Positions 50,597-60,300 of a stretch of DNA of 64,000 nt are shown here, in pieces. Numbering within the stretch: the first letter of the stretch is position 1; every line of letters begins with the position of its first letter. The notes below the pieces were generated by a model, which searched no databases, was not told the DNA's origin, and saw nothing but the letters and a program-made list of their open reading frames with translations. Position numbers and translations under genes: made by a program. Origin of the DNA: Ignavibacteria bacterium (GTDB lineage Bacteria; Bacteroidota; Ignavibacteria; Kapaibacteriales; UBA4661); NCBI GenBank assembly GCA_013298775.1, contig JAAFIV010000023.1:1-64000 (forward strand), in the 5' to 3' direction.

Positions 50597-51919
50597 TTAC
50601 TTCGTCATTGCCTCGAAATCACGCCAGTATTCGGGATATGATTTCGCTACACACGCTGGATTTTCGATAACAACATTCGGCACACGCAAGCCGACAAGTG
50701 AAAAGCACATTGCAATGCGATGGTCGTCGAAGGTAGGAAGCTGTGCGCCGTGCAGTGCCTGTGCGCTTGGTTCAATGACGAGTGCATCGCCTTCGGTGTA
50801 CGCTTTTCCGCCTAAACGCTCAATGTTTTCTATCACAGCAGCAATGCGGTCGGATTCTTTATAGCGTAAATGCTCAATATTCCGCAAAATACTTTTTGTT
50901 TCGGCGAATAGCGCGATAACAGCAACCGTAGGAACAATATCAGGACACGTATTCATATCACGCTCAACACCGCGTAAAGTCTTACTTCCTTGTACGCGCA
51001 CGCCGCCTTCGGTCAGCCACGTAATTTCCGCACCAAAATCGCGCAGAATATCAATAATTTCGCGGTCGCCTTGCAAAGAATCGTGTACCACATTCCGCAC
51101 CGTAACGTCGCTGGCGCAAATAGCCGCCGCCGCGAGCGGATACGAAACGGCAGAATAATCTCCCTCCACCGTGTATTCATGCTGCTTGTAGTGCTGCCCG
51201 CCTTCGATACGGTAGCCAGAGGCTTCCTCGTGAATCACAATCCCTGCTTGCCGCATTTGCGCTATGGTCATATCGGAATACGATTTTGAAGCAATTTCAC
51301 CTTCGCAGCGAATATGTGTTGTTCCCTCCAGAAGCGGCGCAATGAGCAGCAATGCCGAGAGAAACTGTGAAGATTTCGACGCATTTACTGTTACCGTACC
51401 GCCACGCGTCAAGGTTTTGGTAATGCGAATCGGCAAGAAGCCGTGAGAAGACTGCAGTTCCGCGCCAAGCTCCTGCAATGGTGCGATAAGCTCTTGCATC
51501 GGACGCTGACGCATGCGCGACGAGCCGTCAATTTCGAGAAAGCTCTCCACGCCACCAGCAAGCGAAGACTCTGCAAGTGGCTGTACTGCTGCAATTGCGG
51601 TCAGAAGACGTGCGCTGGTGCCAGAATGGTGAATGTCAATTGTTACTGGAAAACGAGGAATGAAGCGCTTTCCGCTAAATTCCACCCGCTCAATCAGACG
51701 TTCCTGCTCAACAATGTTCGCCTCAAAGCCCATTGCTTGCAAAGCTGCCAGCGTCAGCGTCGTATCATCGCTGCGAAGCGGCGAATGCACGAGCGCAGTT
51801 TTTTGTCCTTGCAATGCTGAAAATGCAGCGATAATCAAAGCACGATGTGTAAGGCTTTTGGAGGTCGGAACAGAAAGCGTTCCTGCAAAGCGAGAAGGCG
51901 TGATGTGGCGTAATTCCAT
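50597..51919 (-). CDS. aroA: 3-phosphoshikimate 1-carboxyvinyltransferase (EPSP synthase)
   Basis: The 440-residue enzyme of the shikimate pathway joins shikimate-3-phosphate and phosphoenolpyruvate. Recognised residues are the substrate-binding SVPTSKSLTHRA (Lys 21, Arg 26), HSGTSARLLTAI, the catalytic Asp in CPDIVPTVAVIALFAE, RYKESDRIAAVIENI and FDDHRIAMCFSLVGL. The phosphoenolpyruvate site has HSGTSARLL in place of the more common NAGTAxRxL, so it belongs to a variant subgroup whose glyphosate response cannot be predicted from sequence alone. The gene stands alone between the TonB-C gene and a toxin-antitoxin operon. Confidence 0.96.
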   Translation of the reverse strand: MELRHITPSRFAGTLSVPTSKSLTHRALIIAAFSALQGQKTALVHSPLRSDDTTLTLAALQAMGFEANIVEQERLIERVEFSGKRFIPRFPVTIDIHHSGTSARLLTAIAAVQPLAESSLAGGVESFLEIDGSSRMRQRPMQELIAPLQELGAELQSSHGFLPIRITKTLTRGGTVTVNASKSSQFLSALLLIAPLLEGTTHIRCEGEIASKSYSDMTIAQMRQAGIVIHEEASGYRIEGGQHYKQHEYTVEGDYSAVSYPLAAAAICASDVTVRNVVHDSLQGDREIIDILRDFGAEITWLTEGGVRVQGSKTLRGVERDMNTCPDIVPTVAVIALFAETKSILRNIEHLRYKESDRIAAVIENIERLGGKAYTEGDALVIEPSAQALHGAQLPTFDDHRIAMCFSLVGLRVPNVVIENPACVAKSYPEYWRDFEAMTK

Positions 51920-52044
51920 CGGTGAACGGGAAAGAAATGGGTGGAAGAAGAACAGATTTTATCGTAGAAGTTTTTTTGTATGGGATGTATTCAATGTTGA
52001 ATCCAAGACAGGCAAAACATGCTTCAAATGGTATATTTGCTACC

Positions 52045-52350
52045 TTAGAGTTCAGCTAAAGTACCATTCTCATGCAAAACATTTGGCTCAATAAAAGCAA
52101 TCATGTCCGTAGGATGATGAAAAAGTGGTGCATCGTTTTCTGCCTTCATCATATAGTAGTGCAAACCTTTGGGAGATGGTACTTCTTGACCACTCTCAAT
52201 CAAACCTTCAAAGTGAAATTCGAGAGCTTCCTTCATCATTTCCAATACTTCCTCTACCGTCGCGCCCGTTGTACCGCAGCCTTCCACATCGGGGCTGTAA
52301 GCGGCGTAATTGCTTGGTGCTTTCTCGATGATAATTGTATATGCGTACAT
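52045..52350 (-). CDS. hicB: HicB-type antitoxin
   Basis: The 101-residue protein has the HicB partial RNase H fold: YAYTIIIEKAPSNYAAYSPDVEGCGTTGATVEEVLEMMKEALEFHFEGLIESGQEVPSP. The C-terminal 35 residues lack a clear DNA-binding domain. It follows hicA by 14 bases in the usual toxin-first order and would neutralise that toxin. Confidence 0.93.
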   Translation of the reverse strand: MYAYTIIIEKAPSNYAAYSPDVEGCGTTGATVEEVLEMMKEALEFHFEGLIESGQEVPSPKGLHYYMMKAENDAPLFHHPTDMIAFIEPNVLHENGTLAEL

Positions 52351-52364
52351 TCTTCGCGCTCCTG

Positions 52365-52553
52365 TTATTTTTTGAGACCTGACTTTTTCAAAATATTATG
52401 CTCTGTCCCTTTTGGAATATCATCGCTAGGATGCCCCGGAACAGTGATAACATGAGGGTTTTGAGGATGTCTGAACTGACGATGACTACCCTTTTGTCGT
52501 TGGATTGTCCAGCCATGTTGTTCCAGAAGCCTGATAATGTCAATTACCTTCAT
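52365..52553 (-). CDS. hicA: HicA-type mRNA interferase toxin
   Basis: The 62-residue toxin has a double-stranded RNA-binding fold. The catalytic His is in QKGSHRQFRHP (His 24), and the C-terminal VPGHPSDDIPKGTEHNILKKSGL is typical. The gene starts three bases after the stop of the endonuclease-like gene upstream, so these genes are probably one transcript. It is complete and shows no disabling change. Confidence 0.93.
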   Translation of the reverse strand: MKVIDIIRLLEQHGWTIQRQKGSHRQFRHPQNPHVITVPGHPSDDIPKGTEHNILKKSGLKK

Positions 52554-52556
52554 AAT

Positions 52557-53696
52557 TTAGACTGCCTGTGTCAAATATGGCTTTTTATCGTGCATTGCTG
52601 CGGCGTACTCGAATGCTTGTTTGTGCAAATAGAGGTCGGCGAGGCTCGTAATTTCCTTCTTTTGCTCGCCATCTTCGGTAAAAAGTCCTAAATATTTTTT
52701 CGGAGTGTTGAAGTAGAAACGGCATATTTGCTGCTTTGTATTGCCATCGAGCAGCACATTGAAATAATTGAGTGTGTCTTTCGGCTGGACGCGCTCTGGC
52801 TTCACAACATCGTAGAGCAATGCCCGCACAGTATAGAAGCCTTCCCATTCCTCAGCCGTTGTGACAATCTCTTTTGCGGCGGAAGCCGCTTGATTACTTG
52901 CTTCTGATGAAACCGCGCCGTTGTTCACTTCGAGAGAATGTTGCTCTTGCGCCGCGCCAGACTGTGAAGTTTTCAGGGCTTGATGAACTTTATTTTGAAT
53001 GAGGTTGTGCAATGATTTTCTTACAATACCCCGCATAATATCAATGTTCTTCGTAGTTACTTTTGCGTTGGCATCGCTGGCATTGATAAGAAGGCGCACA
53101 AACTCGTCGGTTGGAGTTTCCAATTGCCGCACCAAATACGCTTTCACGCTTTCGGAATACTTCAGGTGATTGGCGGTTTCGGCGAGATTATCCAAGTTCA
53201 GAAATTCCCGCGTAAAGTGCTTCAATTCTTCAATCATAATCAGCTCCGGCTTGGTGAAATCAATAACAAAAAACGGGGAATCGTCTAAAACATTCGGATT
53301 ATCGCTATCGGTATAAAAAAGATACCGAATGCCATCGGTAAGAATAGCAATTTTACAGGCAGTGAGCGCAGTGAAATAACGAAAAAGCTGCGAGGAATGG
53401 TCGCGCTCCAATTTTGCACCAGGCATTTTGCATTCCATGATAAACGCCAACTTTCCTTCCTTAAAGAGCGCGTAATCAACTTTCTCGCCTTTTTTCAAGC
53501 CAATATCCGCAACAAATTCTGGCACAACTTCAAAAGAATTGAAAATATTCCAACACAAAACGTAATGCAAGAAAGGCAGCACCAGAGCGTGTTTCGCGGC
53601 TTCTTCCGTAGCACATTGCTTGGCGTAGGTTTTGATGTGGTTTACCAAACCATGCACATTGCGCTCGATTTGTTCTTCGATGGTTTCTGGTTTCAT
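52557..53696 (-). CDS. HsdR N-terminal-like PD-(D/E)XK endonuclease
   Basis: The 379-residue protein has the N-terminal nuclease domain of type I restriction subunit R (HSDR_N): FLHYVLCWNIFNSFEVVPEF, then the active-site pattern EKVDYALFKEGKLAFIMECKM (Asp and Glu-x-Lys) and QLFRYFTALTACKIAILTDGIRYLFYTD. It lacks the helicase motor and has no methylase or specificity subunit nearby, so it is an orphan nuclease-like protein. The C-terminal half (about 190-379) contains helices and a TEDGEQKKEITSLADLYLHKQAFEYA segment I cannot assign. It is transcribed with hicA-hicB downstream. I chose the ATG at 53696. Confidence 0.8.
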   Translation of the reverse strand: MKPETIEEQIERNVHGLVNHIKTYAKQCATEEAAKHALVLPFLHYVLCWNIFNSFEVVPEFVADIGLKKGEKVDYALFKEGKLAFIMECKMPGAKLERDHSSQLFRYFTALTACKIAILTDGIRYLFYTDSDNPNVLDDSPFFVIDFTKPELIMIEELKHFTREFLNLDNLAETANHLKYSESVKAYLVRQLETPTDEFVRLLINASDANAKVTTKNIDIMRGIVRKSLHNLIQNKVHQALKTSQSGAAQEQHSLEVNNGAVSSEASNQAASAAKEIVTTAEEWEGFYTVRALLYDVVKPERVQPKDTLNYFNVLLDGNTKQQICRFYFNTPKKYLGLFTEDGEQKKEITSLADLYLHKQAFEYAAAMHDKKPYLTQAV

Positions 53697-53730
53697 AGAA
53701 TGAAGCAAAAAAATTCAGGAATGAGTTTGC

Positions 53731-53770
53731 AGTACCAATCAGTACCAATCAGTACCAATCAGTACCAATG
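53731..53770. repeat. Four tandem 10-bp repeats upstream of the endonuclease gene
   Basis: AGTACCAATC is repeated four times, the last ending in G, starting 35 bases upstream of the endonuclease start. The repeat count could alter promoter spacing. Confidence 0.9.
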
Positions 53771-53896
53771 CACAAACAATGTTGTCGTGAATTGAAGTGT
53801 TGTATGGACAACAAATATAGCAAAAACGAGAAAAGTCGCGTTGCACAATGTATCACTGTACTTCCTTTTTTGCTTTGAACGTTTTCTGCAATAATC

Positions 53897-56086
53897 CTAC
53901 ACAACCCGCACCACAACAAAGGTCATGTCATCGTTCAGAGGCGCACCGCTCGCCCACGTTTCCGCGTGCTGAATGCAATGCGTGATAATTTCCTGCGCTG
54001 ACATCCCCGCAACGCTGGCACAGGCTTCTTTGGCAATATCGTAGCCTAACACTTCGTCCTGCGCATTGAAGCGTTCAGGAAAACCGTCGCTCATTAAAAT
54101 CAGTGCATCGCCGCGTAGAAGCTCGATTTCGCGGTCTTCGTAAGGAAAATTCGCCATTGTGCCGAGTGGCATTGATTTCAGCAAAACCTCTTCTATTCTG
54201 TTTTCTTGCGCCCGAAACACGAGCGCGGACGGCATTCCTGCATTCGACAGCAATACGCGCATTCCCTGAAGACTAGGTTTTATGCGGGCTACCGCCAATG
54301 CCATAAACATTGACCGTAAATTCATGCGCTTCAAAATTGGCGAACTTGGCTTCAAGACATTCGCCGAGCCGCTTATCGTCTCGTCTTGCGCAATCACCGC
54401 GAGCAAACTTTTTGTTGCCGCGACCATTGTTCCAGCTTTTACGCCGTGTCCAGTGGCATCGCCAATAGCAATGGTGAGCATTCCACCTGGCGCAATGAAG
54501 TAATCGTAGTAATCGCCGCCCACTTCGGTTGCGGTTTGCATGAACATTGCAATATCCAAGCCTTGTACACTTGGCATGGTCTGAGGCAGCATAGAAAGCT
54601 GGAGTTTGCGAGCGTCTTCGAGTTCTTGGGTTTTGCGGTCGTTGTCGGCTTGGAGGACTTTGCGCTCTACTTCCCGCGTAATTGCTACATCGGTGAGGGT
54701 TTGTACCTCGACGAGCTTTCCCGCAAGTTCGTTATTGGTTGCAGCAATTTTCCGCGACATAAAGATTGACATTGCGAGTGGAATGCTGAAAAAACTGATA
54801 ACAACAAGGATGGAGCCGTTGAAAGGCAAGGTAATGTACGTATTTTCCGCAAGAATTGCCAGCCCCAAGCACATCGCAAAACAAAAGCCGCCAAACCCCA
54901 GAAGCCACGCCCCAGCTTGTTTGCGAAGAATTGCGCGAATGACAATCCGCATAATGTCGGCAAAAATAATTGCCATAAACAGCAAGAATGCACGATTGCC
55001 CGTCTGCAAAAAAGGAATAACGGCAGAACCCCAAAATAGCGGGATTGGCGAAAAGCCTACGAGCCAAATACCTATCGGGCGTTTGGTGGAAAACATTGCA
55101 TAGAAAAAGCCTAGACACGCGATAAAACCAAAGATGAGAATGTATTGATTGAAAAAAAGCAGCCACGTCAGCAATTCCACGTGATATTCAAACCACTTTT
55201 CCGCCACGCGCACCGCAAAGTGCCACGCAATGCTGCCTGTAAACAAACTATACAGCAAATGCGCCCTCCAGCGCGTGAAAATGAGCAAATTGATGTGCAG
55301 AAAGCACAGAGCCGCCATACCGCCCACGATAAGCAGCATAAACGTGTACCAACTATCCTGCGAGCGGAAGTTTTCTTTAAGCAGACGAGCAGTGGCAAAA
55401 TCCATGTTGAATCCTACAACGTTGCGGCTTGCAATCCAGCGACGATACCGCTCCCACGTCCATGTATCCGAGTAGCGCACCGCAATCGTGTGAACATCAT
55501 TCGGCGTGGGACGCAGCATGAAGTACAGCAAGGCGTGGTCGCCGAAGGGACGCATAGTTTGTTCGTTTGCGCGGGTTGCGGCGGGCGTACCGAAGTTGCC
55601 CAATAATGTGCCATCCACGTAGATTTCCGACGCGCCACGATGCCCTAAATCCAAGCCCACAAGCTGTGTGTAAGCGGCAGAATCTGTCCGAAACCGCGTA
55701 CGAAACCAGCCAATATTTTTCCAATCCTGCTCTTTCAATGAATCCAAAATAAACACCGAAGCACCAACAACTTTCCACGCGCTATCTTGAAAGTCTGCCG
55801 ACGCAAAAAGCTCATGATTACTGGGTTCGTCGCCTGCAAAATATCGCCAGGGTATTGTCGAAAGGGAAGACGTGGTTGTGTTTAACGTTGCCAACGTAAA
55901 AAATGGTAGCTTGCTGACATCAAGGTTTTGTGAGGTCTGCGGCATTTGCAGTCCGACATTGGTAGAAGCACCAGCACCGGCGCGAGCAGAGTCAGACACA
56001 AAAGCAAGTAACCATGCGGCAAAGAGCAGCATAGCGATTGTACATGACCGAAGGAATTGTTTCATTGATTGCATAGTTTTTTTCAT
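53897..56086 (-). CDS. 7TM-DISM SpoIIE-type serine phosphatase
   Basis: The 729-residue protein has a signal peptide, an extracellular jelly-roll domain at about 70-235 (DFQDSAWKVVGASVFIL; LGHRGASEIYVDGTLLGNFG), seven membrane helices at about 245-455 (7TMR-DISM type), a coiled coil and a C-terminal PP2C/SpoIIE domain at about 500-729. The metal-binding acidic residues are visible in GGDYYDYF, IGDATGHG, MSDGFPE and NDDMTFV. Such proteins dephosphorylate anti-anti-sigma factors; no STAS partner is adjacent. It overlaps the upstream Uma2 gene by four bases (ATGA). Confidence 0.9.
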   Translation of the reverse strand: MKKTMQSMKQFLRSCTIAMLLFAAWLLAFVSDSARAGAGASTNVGLQMPQTSQNLDVSKLPFFTLATLNTTTSSLSTIPWRYFAGDEPSNHELFASADFQDSAWKVVGASVFILDSLKEQDWKNIGWFRTRFRTDSAAYTQLVGLDLGHRGASEIYVDGTLLGNFGTPAATRANEQTMRPFGDHALLYFMLRPTPNDVHTIAVRYSDTWTWERYRRWIASRNVVGFNMDFATARLLKENFRSQDSWYTFMLLIVGGMAALCFLHINLLIFTRWRAHLLYSLFTGSIAWHFAVRVAEKWFEYHVELLTWLLFFNQYILIFGFIACLGFFYAMFSTKRPIGIWLVGFSPIPLFWGSAVIPFLQTGNRAFLLFMAIIFADIMRIVIRAILRKQAGAWLLGFGGFCFAMCLGLAILAENTYITLPFNGSILVVISFFSIPLAMSIFMSRKIAATNNELAGKLVEVQTLTDVAITREVERKVLQADNDRKTQELEDARKLQLSMLPQTMPSVQGLDIAMFMQTATEVGGDYYDYFIAPGGMLTIAIGDATGHGVKAGTMVAATKSLLAVIAQDETISGSANVLKPSSPILKRMNLRSMFMALAVARIKPSLQGMRVLLSNAGMPSALVFRAQENRIEEVLLKSMPLGTMANFPYEDREIELLRGDALILMSDGFPERFNAQDEVLGYDIAKEACASVAGMSAQEIITHCIQHAETWASGAPLNDDMTFVVVRVV

Positions 56087-57051
56087 ACATCCTCAGGATT
56101 GATGCCGAGTGCAAGCAGTTTTGCTGCTAGACGTTCAGCGCGTTCACGTTCTTGTGCGGCAACGATAGTTGCTTGCTCTGCACGAGATTTTTCCTCATCT
56201 GCACGAGATTTTTCCTCATCTGCACGATGCTTTTCCTCTTCGGCTCGCTTACATTCTCGTTGCCCACGCTCGCGTCCTGTGGGTAGGAGTTCGTGCGTTG
56301 CGGGGTCGCGCCAGCGTAGCCACGTATCCCATCGGCAATCGTACTCGCCTTCCCACAGAACAAGCTCCAAATCAAGCTCCGCGCTCATAAAGACCACATC
56401 CGAATACTCGGTTTTGTACAATTCTACTTCTTCATAATTCAAATGCTTGCTCCCATTCCCGCGAAGGCGATAGGCTTCAAAAACGTTGCGGTCCACATCA
56501 TGCAAAATATACTCCGGAACCCGCAGTACATCTTGATAAATCTCTTTTTTGATGCCTCTATCGTTTGCTTTGGTGCTGTCCGAAAGCAGTTCAATAACGA
56601 GATTTGGCGAGCGTCCTTCTTGCCACATCACCCACGATTTTCGGTGCGTCGCACGTGGCTTCGTGCCAAGCGCGACGAAGAAATCTGGTGCGCGGAAACT
56701 CTGCTTTTCTGCCTGTTCCAAGCTAAAATACATCGCCAAATTCCCGTGAATGGCAACATCTTTCCTGCCAAGATCGTTGTAATAATGCGTCAGCGTTTGG
56801 ATGAGCAAGGTCATTTGCGACAAGTGTTTTTCTGATTCCGTTGGTTCTCCGTCAGAGTAGGGCAATTCATCTTCGAGCGGAGGCATTTCGATGCCGCCCG
56901 GTAACATTGTACGGGGTTTCTTTTTCCATTCGGGTACGGAAGAATCTTGCTCAATACTTGATTCATGTATTGGCAATTCAAGTTCCGCAACCTCAGATTC
57001 TACGCTGTGTTCAATGAGATTTTCCATGACAATTTTCTTGGTTAATGGCAT
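56083..57051 (-). CDS. Uma2 family (DUF820) putative endonuclease
   Basis: The 322-residue protein contains a Uma2 domain at about 75-235: MYFSLEQAEKQSFRAPDFFVAL, SPNLVIELLSDSTKANDRGIKKEIYQ and VPEYILHDVDRNVFEAYRL, a PD-(D/E)XK-like core with Asp and Glu in the expected places. The family's Glu-x-Lys is seen as ELLSDST only, so activity is uncertain. The C-terminal tail is a charged helix with three 21-base repeats encoding RADEEKS units. It overlaps the phosphatase gene by four bases. A P2 element ends 19 bases before the start. Confidence 0.85.
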   Translation of the reverse strand: MPLTKKIVMENLIEHSVESEVAELELPIHESSIEQDSSVPEWKKKPRTMLPGGIEMPPLEDELPYSDGEPTESEKHLSQMTLLIQTLTHYYNDLGRKDVAIHGNLAMYFSLEQAEKQSFRAPDFFVALGTKPRATHRKSWVMWQEGRSPNLVIELLSDSTKANDRGIKKEIYQDVLRVPEYILHDVDRNVFEAYRLRGNGSKHLNYEEVELYKTEYSDVVFMSAELDLELVLWEGEYDCRWDTWLRWRDPATHELLPTGRERGQRECKRAEEEKHRADEEKSRADEEKSRAEQATIVAAQERERAERLAAKLLALGINPEDV

Positions 57052-57069
57052 TGTTTCTATTCTCGTGTG

Positions 57070-57211
57070 GTAATCATTGAGGTATTCCCGCCCAAGCGGC
57101 TGTTATTACTAGCGCAGTAGCCGTCCGGCGGGTGGTGTGCAGACCGATTCACCCGCCGGACGGCAGCGTGTCTCCACTCCTCAGCCGCCCGACGGGAGAA
57201 ACCGACAAACA
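57070..57211. mobile_element. P2 family miniature element, copy 3 (degenerate)
   Basis: The left end GTAATCATTGAGGTATTCCC is related to the other copies. The GC-rich arms AGCCGTCCGGCGGGT and ACCCGCCGGACGGC are well kept, but the right terminus is eroded. No target duplication is visible. The region 57052-57366 holds only this element. Confidence 0.7.
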
Positions 57212-57366
57212 AGCCCAAAAGATACAGCATTTTTCTCACCAGTGCAACGCACAAATGCGAACATTCCACAAATTTTTCCGTATTTTATGTGTTGTCCAAA
57301 TCGCAGTTTATTGTTTTGCACTTTCACCGCTCACCTTTCAAGAAAATTTTCAAGGAAATACGCGCT

Positions 57367-60300
57367 ATGAGCCTCACTTCTACGAGCATTCAACGCCCCG
57401 TGTTGTCTATCGTTATGTCCATCACGATTGTTCTTTTTGGCGTGATTGGCTTTCTTTTTCTCGGCGTGCGCGAGTATCCAAGCGTGGATACGCCTGTGGT
57501 GACGGTGCAGACCGCCTACGCGGGCGCGAACCCTGATGTGATTGAGGCGCAAATTACCGAGCCTCTGGAGGAGGCACTGAGCGGGATTCCGGGCTTGCGC
57601 TCTATCAAATCCACCAGCCGCGAGCAGCGTAGCGTCATTACCGTTGAGTTCACGCTTGAAACCGACCTCGAAACCGCCGCCAACGACGTGCGCGACCGCG
57701 TATCGCAGGCGGTGAGCCGCATTCCGCAAGATGCAGACCGCCCCATCGTCCAAAAAGCGGATGCTGACGCGGTGCCGATTGTATTTCTCAATATCAAAAG
57801 CTCGAAGCGTGATTTATTGCAGCTTTCCAAAATTGCCAACGATGTTTTTAAGGAAAATTTCCGCTCTATTCCGGGCGTTTCCGAAGTACAGATTTGGGGC
57901 GAGAAGCTCTATGCTATGCGCCTTTGGCTCGACCCGCAACGCCTCGCTGCGTACCGCCTCACCCCGCAAGATGTCCGCGCCGCGCTCCAACGCGAAAACG
58001 TAGAATTGCCCTCAGGGCGCATCGAGGGGAACGTTACGGAACTCACCATGCGGACGATGGGGCGCATCAATTCGTTGGATGAATTTAACAATTTGGTGGT
58101 GCGCGAAATTGATGGCAAAAAAGTTCGCCTTATGGATATTGGCTATGCCGAATTAGGCGCGGAAAACTATCGGACGCTGCTTCGCCGCGACGGTGTGCCA
58201 ATGGTTGGAACGGTTCTTATTCCTCAGCCCGGGGCGAATTACGTGAAAATTGTGGATGAATTTTACCGCCGTTTGGAAACGCTGAAAAAGAATGCTCCCG
58301 CAGATATTGAACTCGGCATCGGCTTCGACCAAACCAAGTACATTCGTAATTCCATTACCGAAGTAATTGAAACCCTCGCCATTGCGTTTGTCCTCGTCGT
58401 GCTGATAATTTTCCTTTTCCTCCGCGACTGGCGTGCTACCTTGATTCCTGTGCTGGCAATTCCCGTTTCGCTCATCGGCGCGTTTTTCATCATGTACATT
58501 TCCAATTTTTCCATCAATATCCTCACGATGCTCGGAATCGTGCTGGCTATCGGGATTGTGGTGGATGATGCGATTGTGGTACTGGAAAATATTTATGCAA
58601 AAATTGAAACAGGAATGGACGCAAAGCAAGCAGCCGTGCTGGGCGCAAAGGAAGTGTATTTGGCGGTGTTGGCAACCACCGTCGCGCTTGCAGCCGTGTT
58701 TTTGCCCGTTGTGTTCTTGCAAGGCGTTACGGGAAGGCTCTTCCGCGAGTTTGGCGTGGTGATGGCGGGTTCGGTGGTGATTTCCGCCTTTGTCGCGCTC
58801 ACGCTTACGCCCATGATGTGTTCGCGCCTCCTGAAACGCCACAAGACGCGAAGCCGCTTCTACGAAGCAACTGAGCCGTTTTTTGTAAACATGACTGAAA
58901 AATATCGCGCTGGATTGGCAACGTTTATGCGGCATCGCTGGCTAGGTTTTGTGGGAATGGCGGTATCACTGGGCTTAATTGTGCTGTTTGTTTCGCTTTT
59001 GCCGACCGAAGTCGCGCCGCTCGAAGACCGCTCTGGCTTGCGTCTCGCGCTCACCGCGCCCGAAGGCACGTCGTTTCAAGCAATGGACGAAATGATGATA
59101 ACGATGGGCGACACCGTGCGCTCCTACGTGCCAGAAAGTGAAGCAATTATCGCCGTTACCACGCCCGGACTTGGCACAGGCGCGACCAATTCAGGCTTTG
59201 TGCGCATTATTCTCCCCGACCCCGACAAACGCGACCGCACTCAACAAGATATTGCTGCAATGCTTTCGCAAGTAGCGCGGCGGCGCAACGAGGCGCGTGT
59301 GGCGGTGCTTCAAGAGCCGACTATTTCGACAGGCGGACGCGGGCGCGGGCTGCCGCTTCAGTACGTGCTTCGCGGGCAGAGCATTGAGAAACTACGTGCC
59401 ATTTTGCCAAAATTTCTTGATGAAGCCCGCAAAAATCCAAAGTTCGACGTGGTGGATGTCGATTTGAAATTCACCAAACCCGAAGCAATTATTGACATTA
59501 AGCGCAATGAAGCGCAGTCGCTTGGCGTTTCGACGCTGGATATTGCTGGAACGCTGCAAGCTGCTTTTTCTGGGCAACGCTTCGGCTATTTTCTCTACGA
59601 TGGCAAACAGTATCAAATCATCGGGCAAGTCGGCAAGCGCGACCGCGACGCGCCTGTGGATGTGCGCTCGCTCTACGTCCGCAACAACGCGGGGCAGCTT
59701 ATTCAAATGGATAATTTGATTTCCATTCGAGAACAAAGCGCGACCCCGCAACTGTACCGCTTCAACCGCTCCGTTGCGGCAACGGTTTCCGCCAGCATGG
59801 CGCGTGGTTACACGATTGGCGAAGGCATTCAAGTAATGGACGAGGTTGCGAAAAAAGTGCTGGATGAAACCTTTACAACAGGTCTGGACGGCGAGGCGCG
59901 TGATTTGGCAGAGAGTTCGTCGAGTTTGTCGTTGGCGTTTATTCTCGCACTCGTTTTGATTTACCTCGTGCTGGCAGCGCAATTCGAGAGCTTCCGCGAC
60001 CCGCTTATTATCTTGCTGACCGTGCCGCTCGCTTTGGCTGGTGCGCTTCTTAGCTTGTGGTATTTCAATCAAACGCTGAATATTTTTAGCCAAATTGGAA
60101 TTATCATGCTGATTGGCTTGGTGGCGAAAAACGGTATTTTGATTGTGGAATTTGCCAACCAACGCAAAGCGCACGGACTGTCCATTGCCGATGCCGTCCA
60201 AGAGGCAGCCGTAGAGCGGCTTCGACCGATTTTGATGACAAGTATTGCCATGGTGTTGGGAACGCTTCCCATTGCGCTCGCACTCGGCGCAGGCGCGGAA

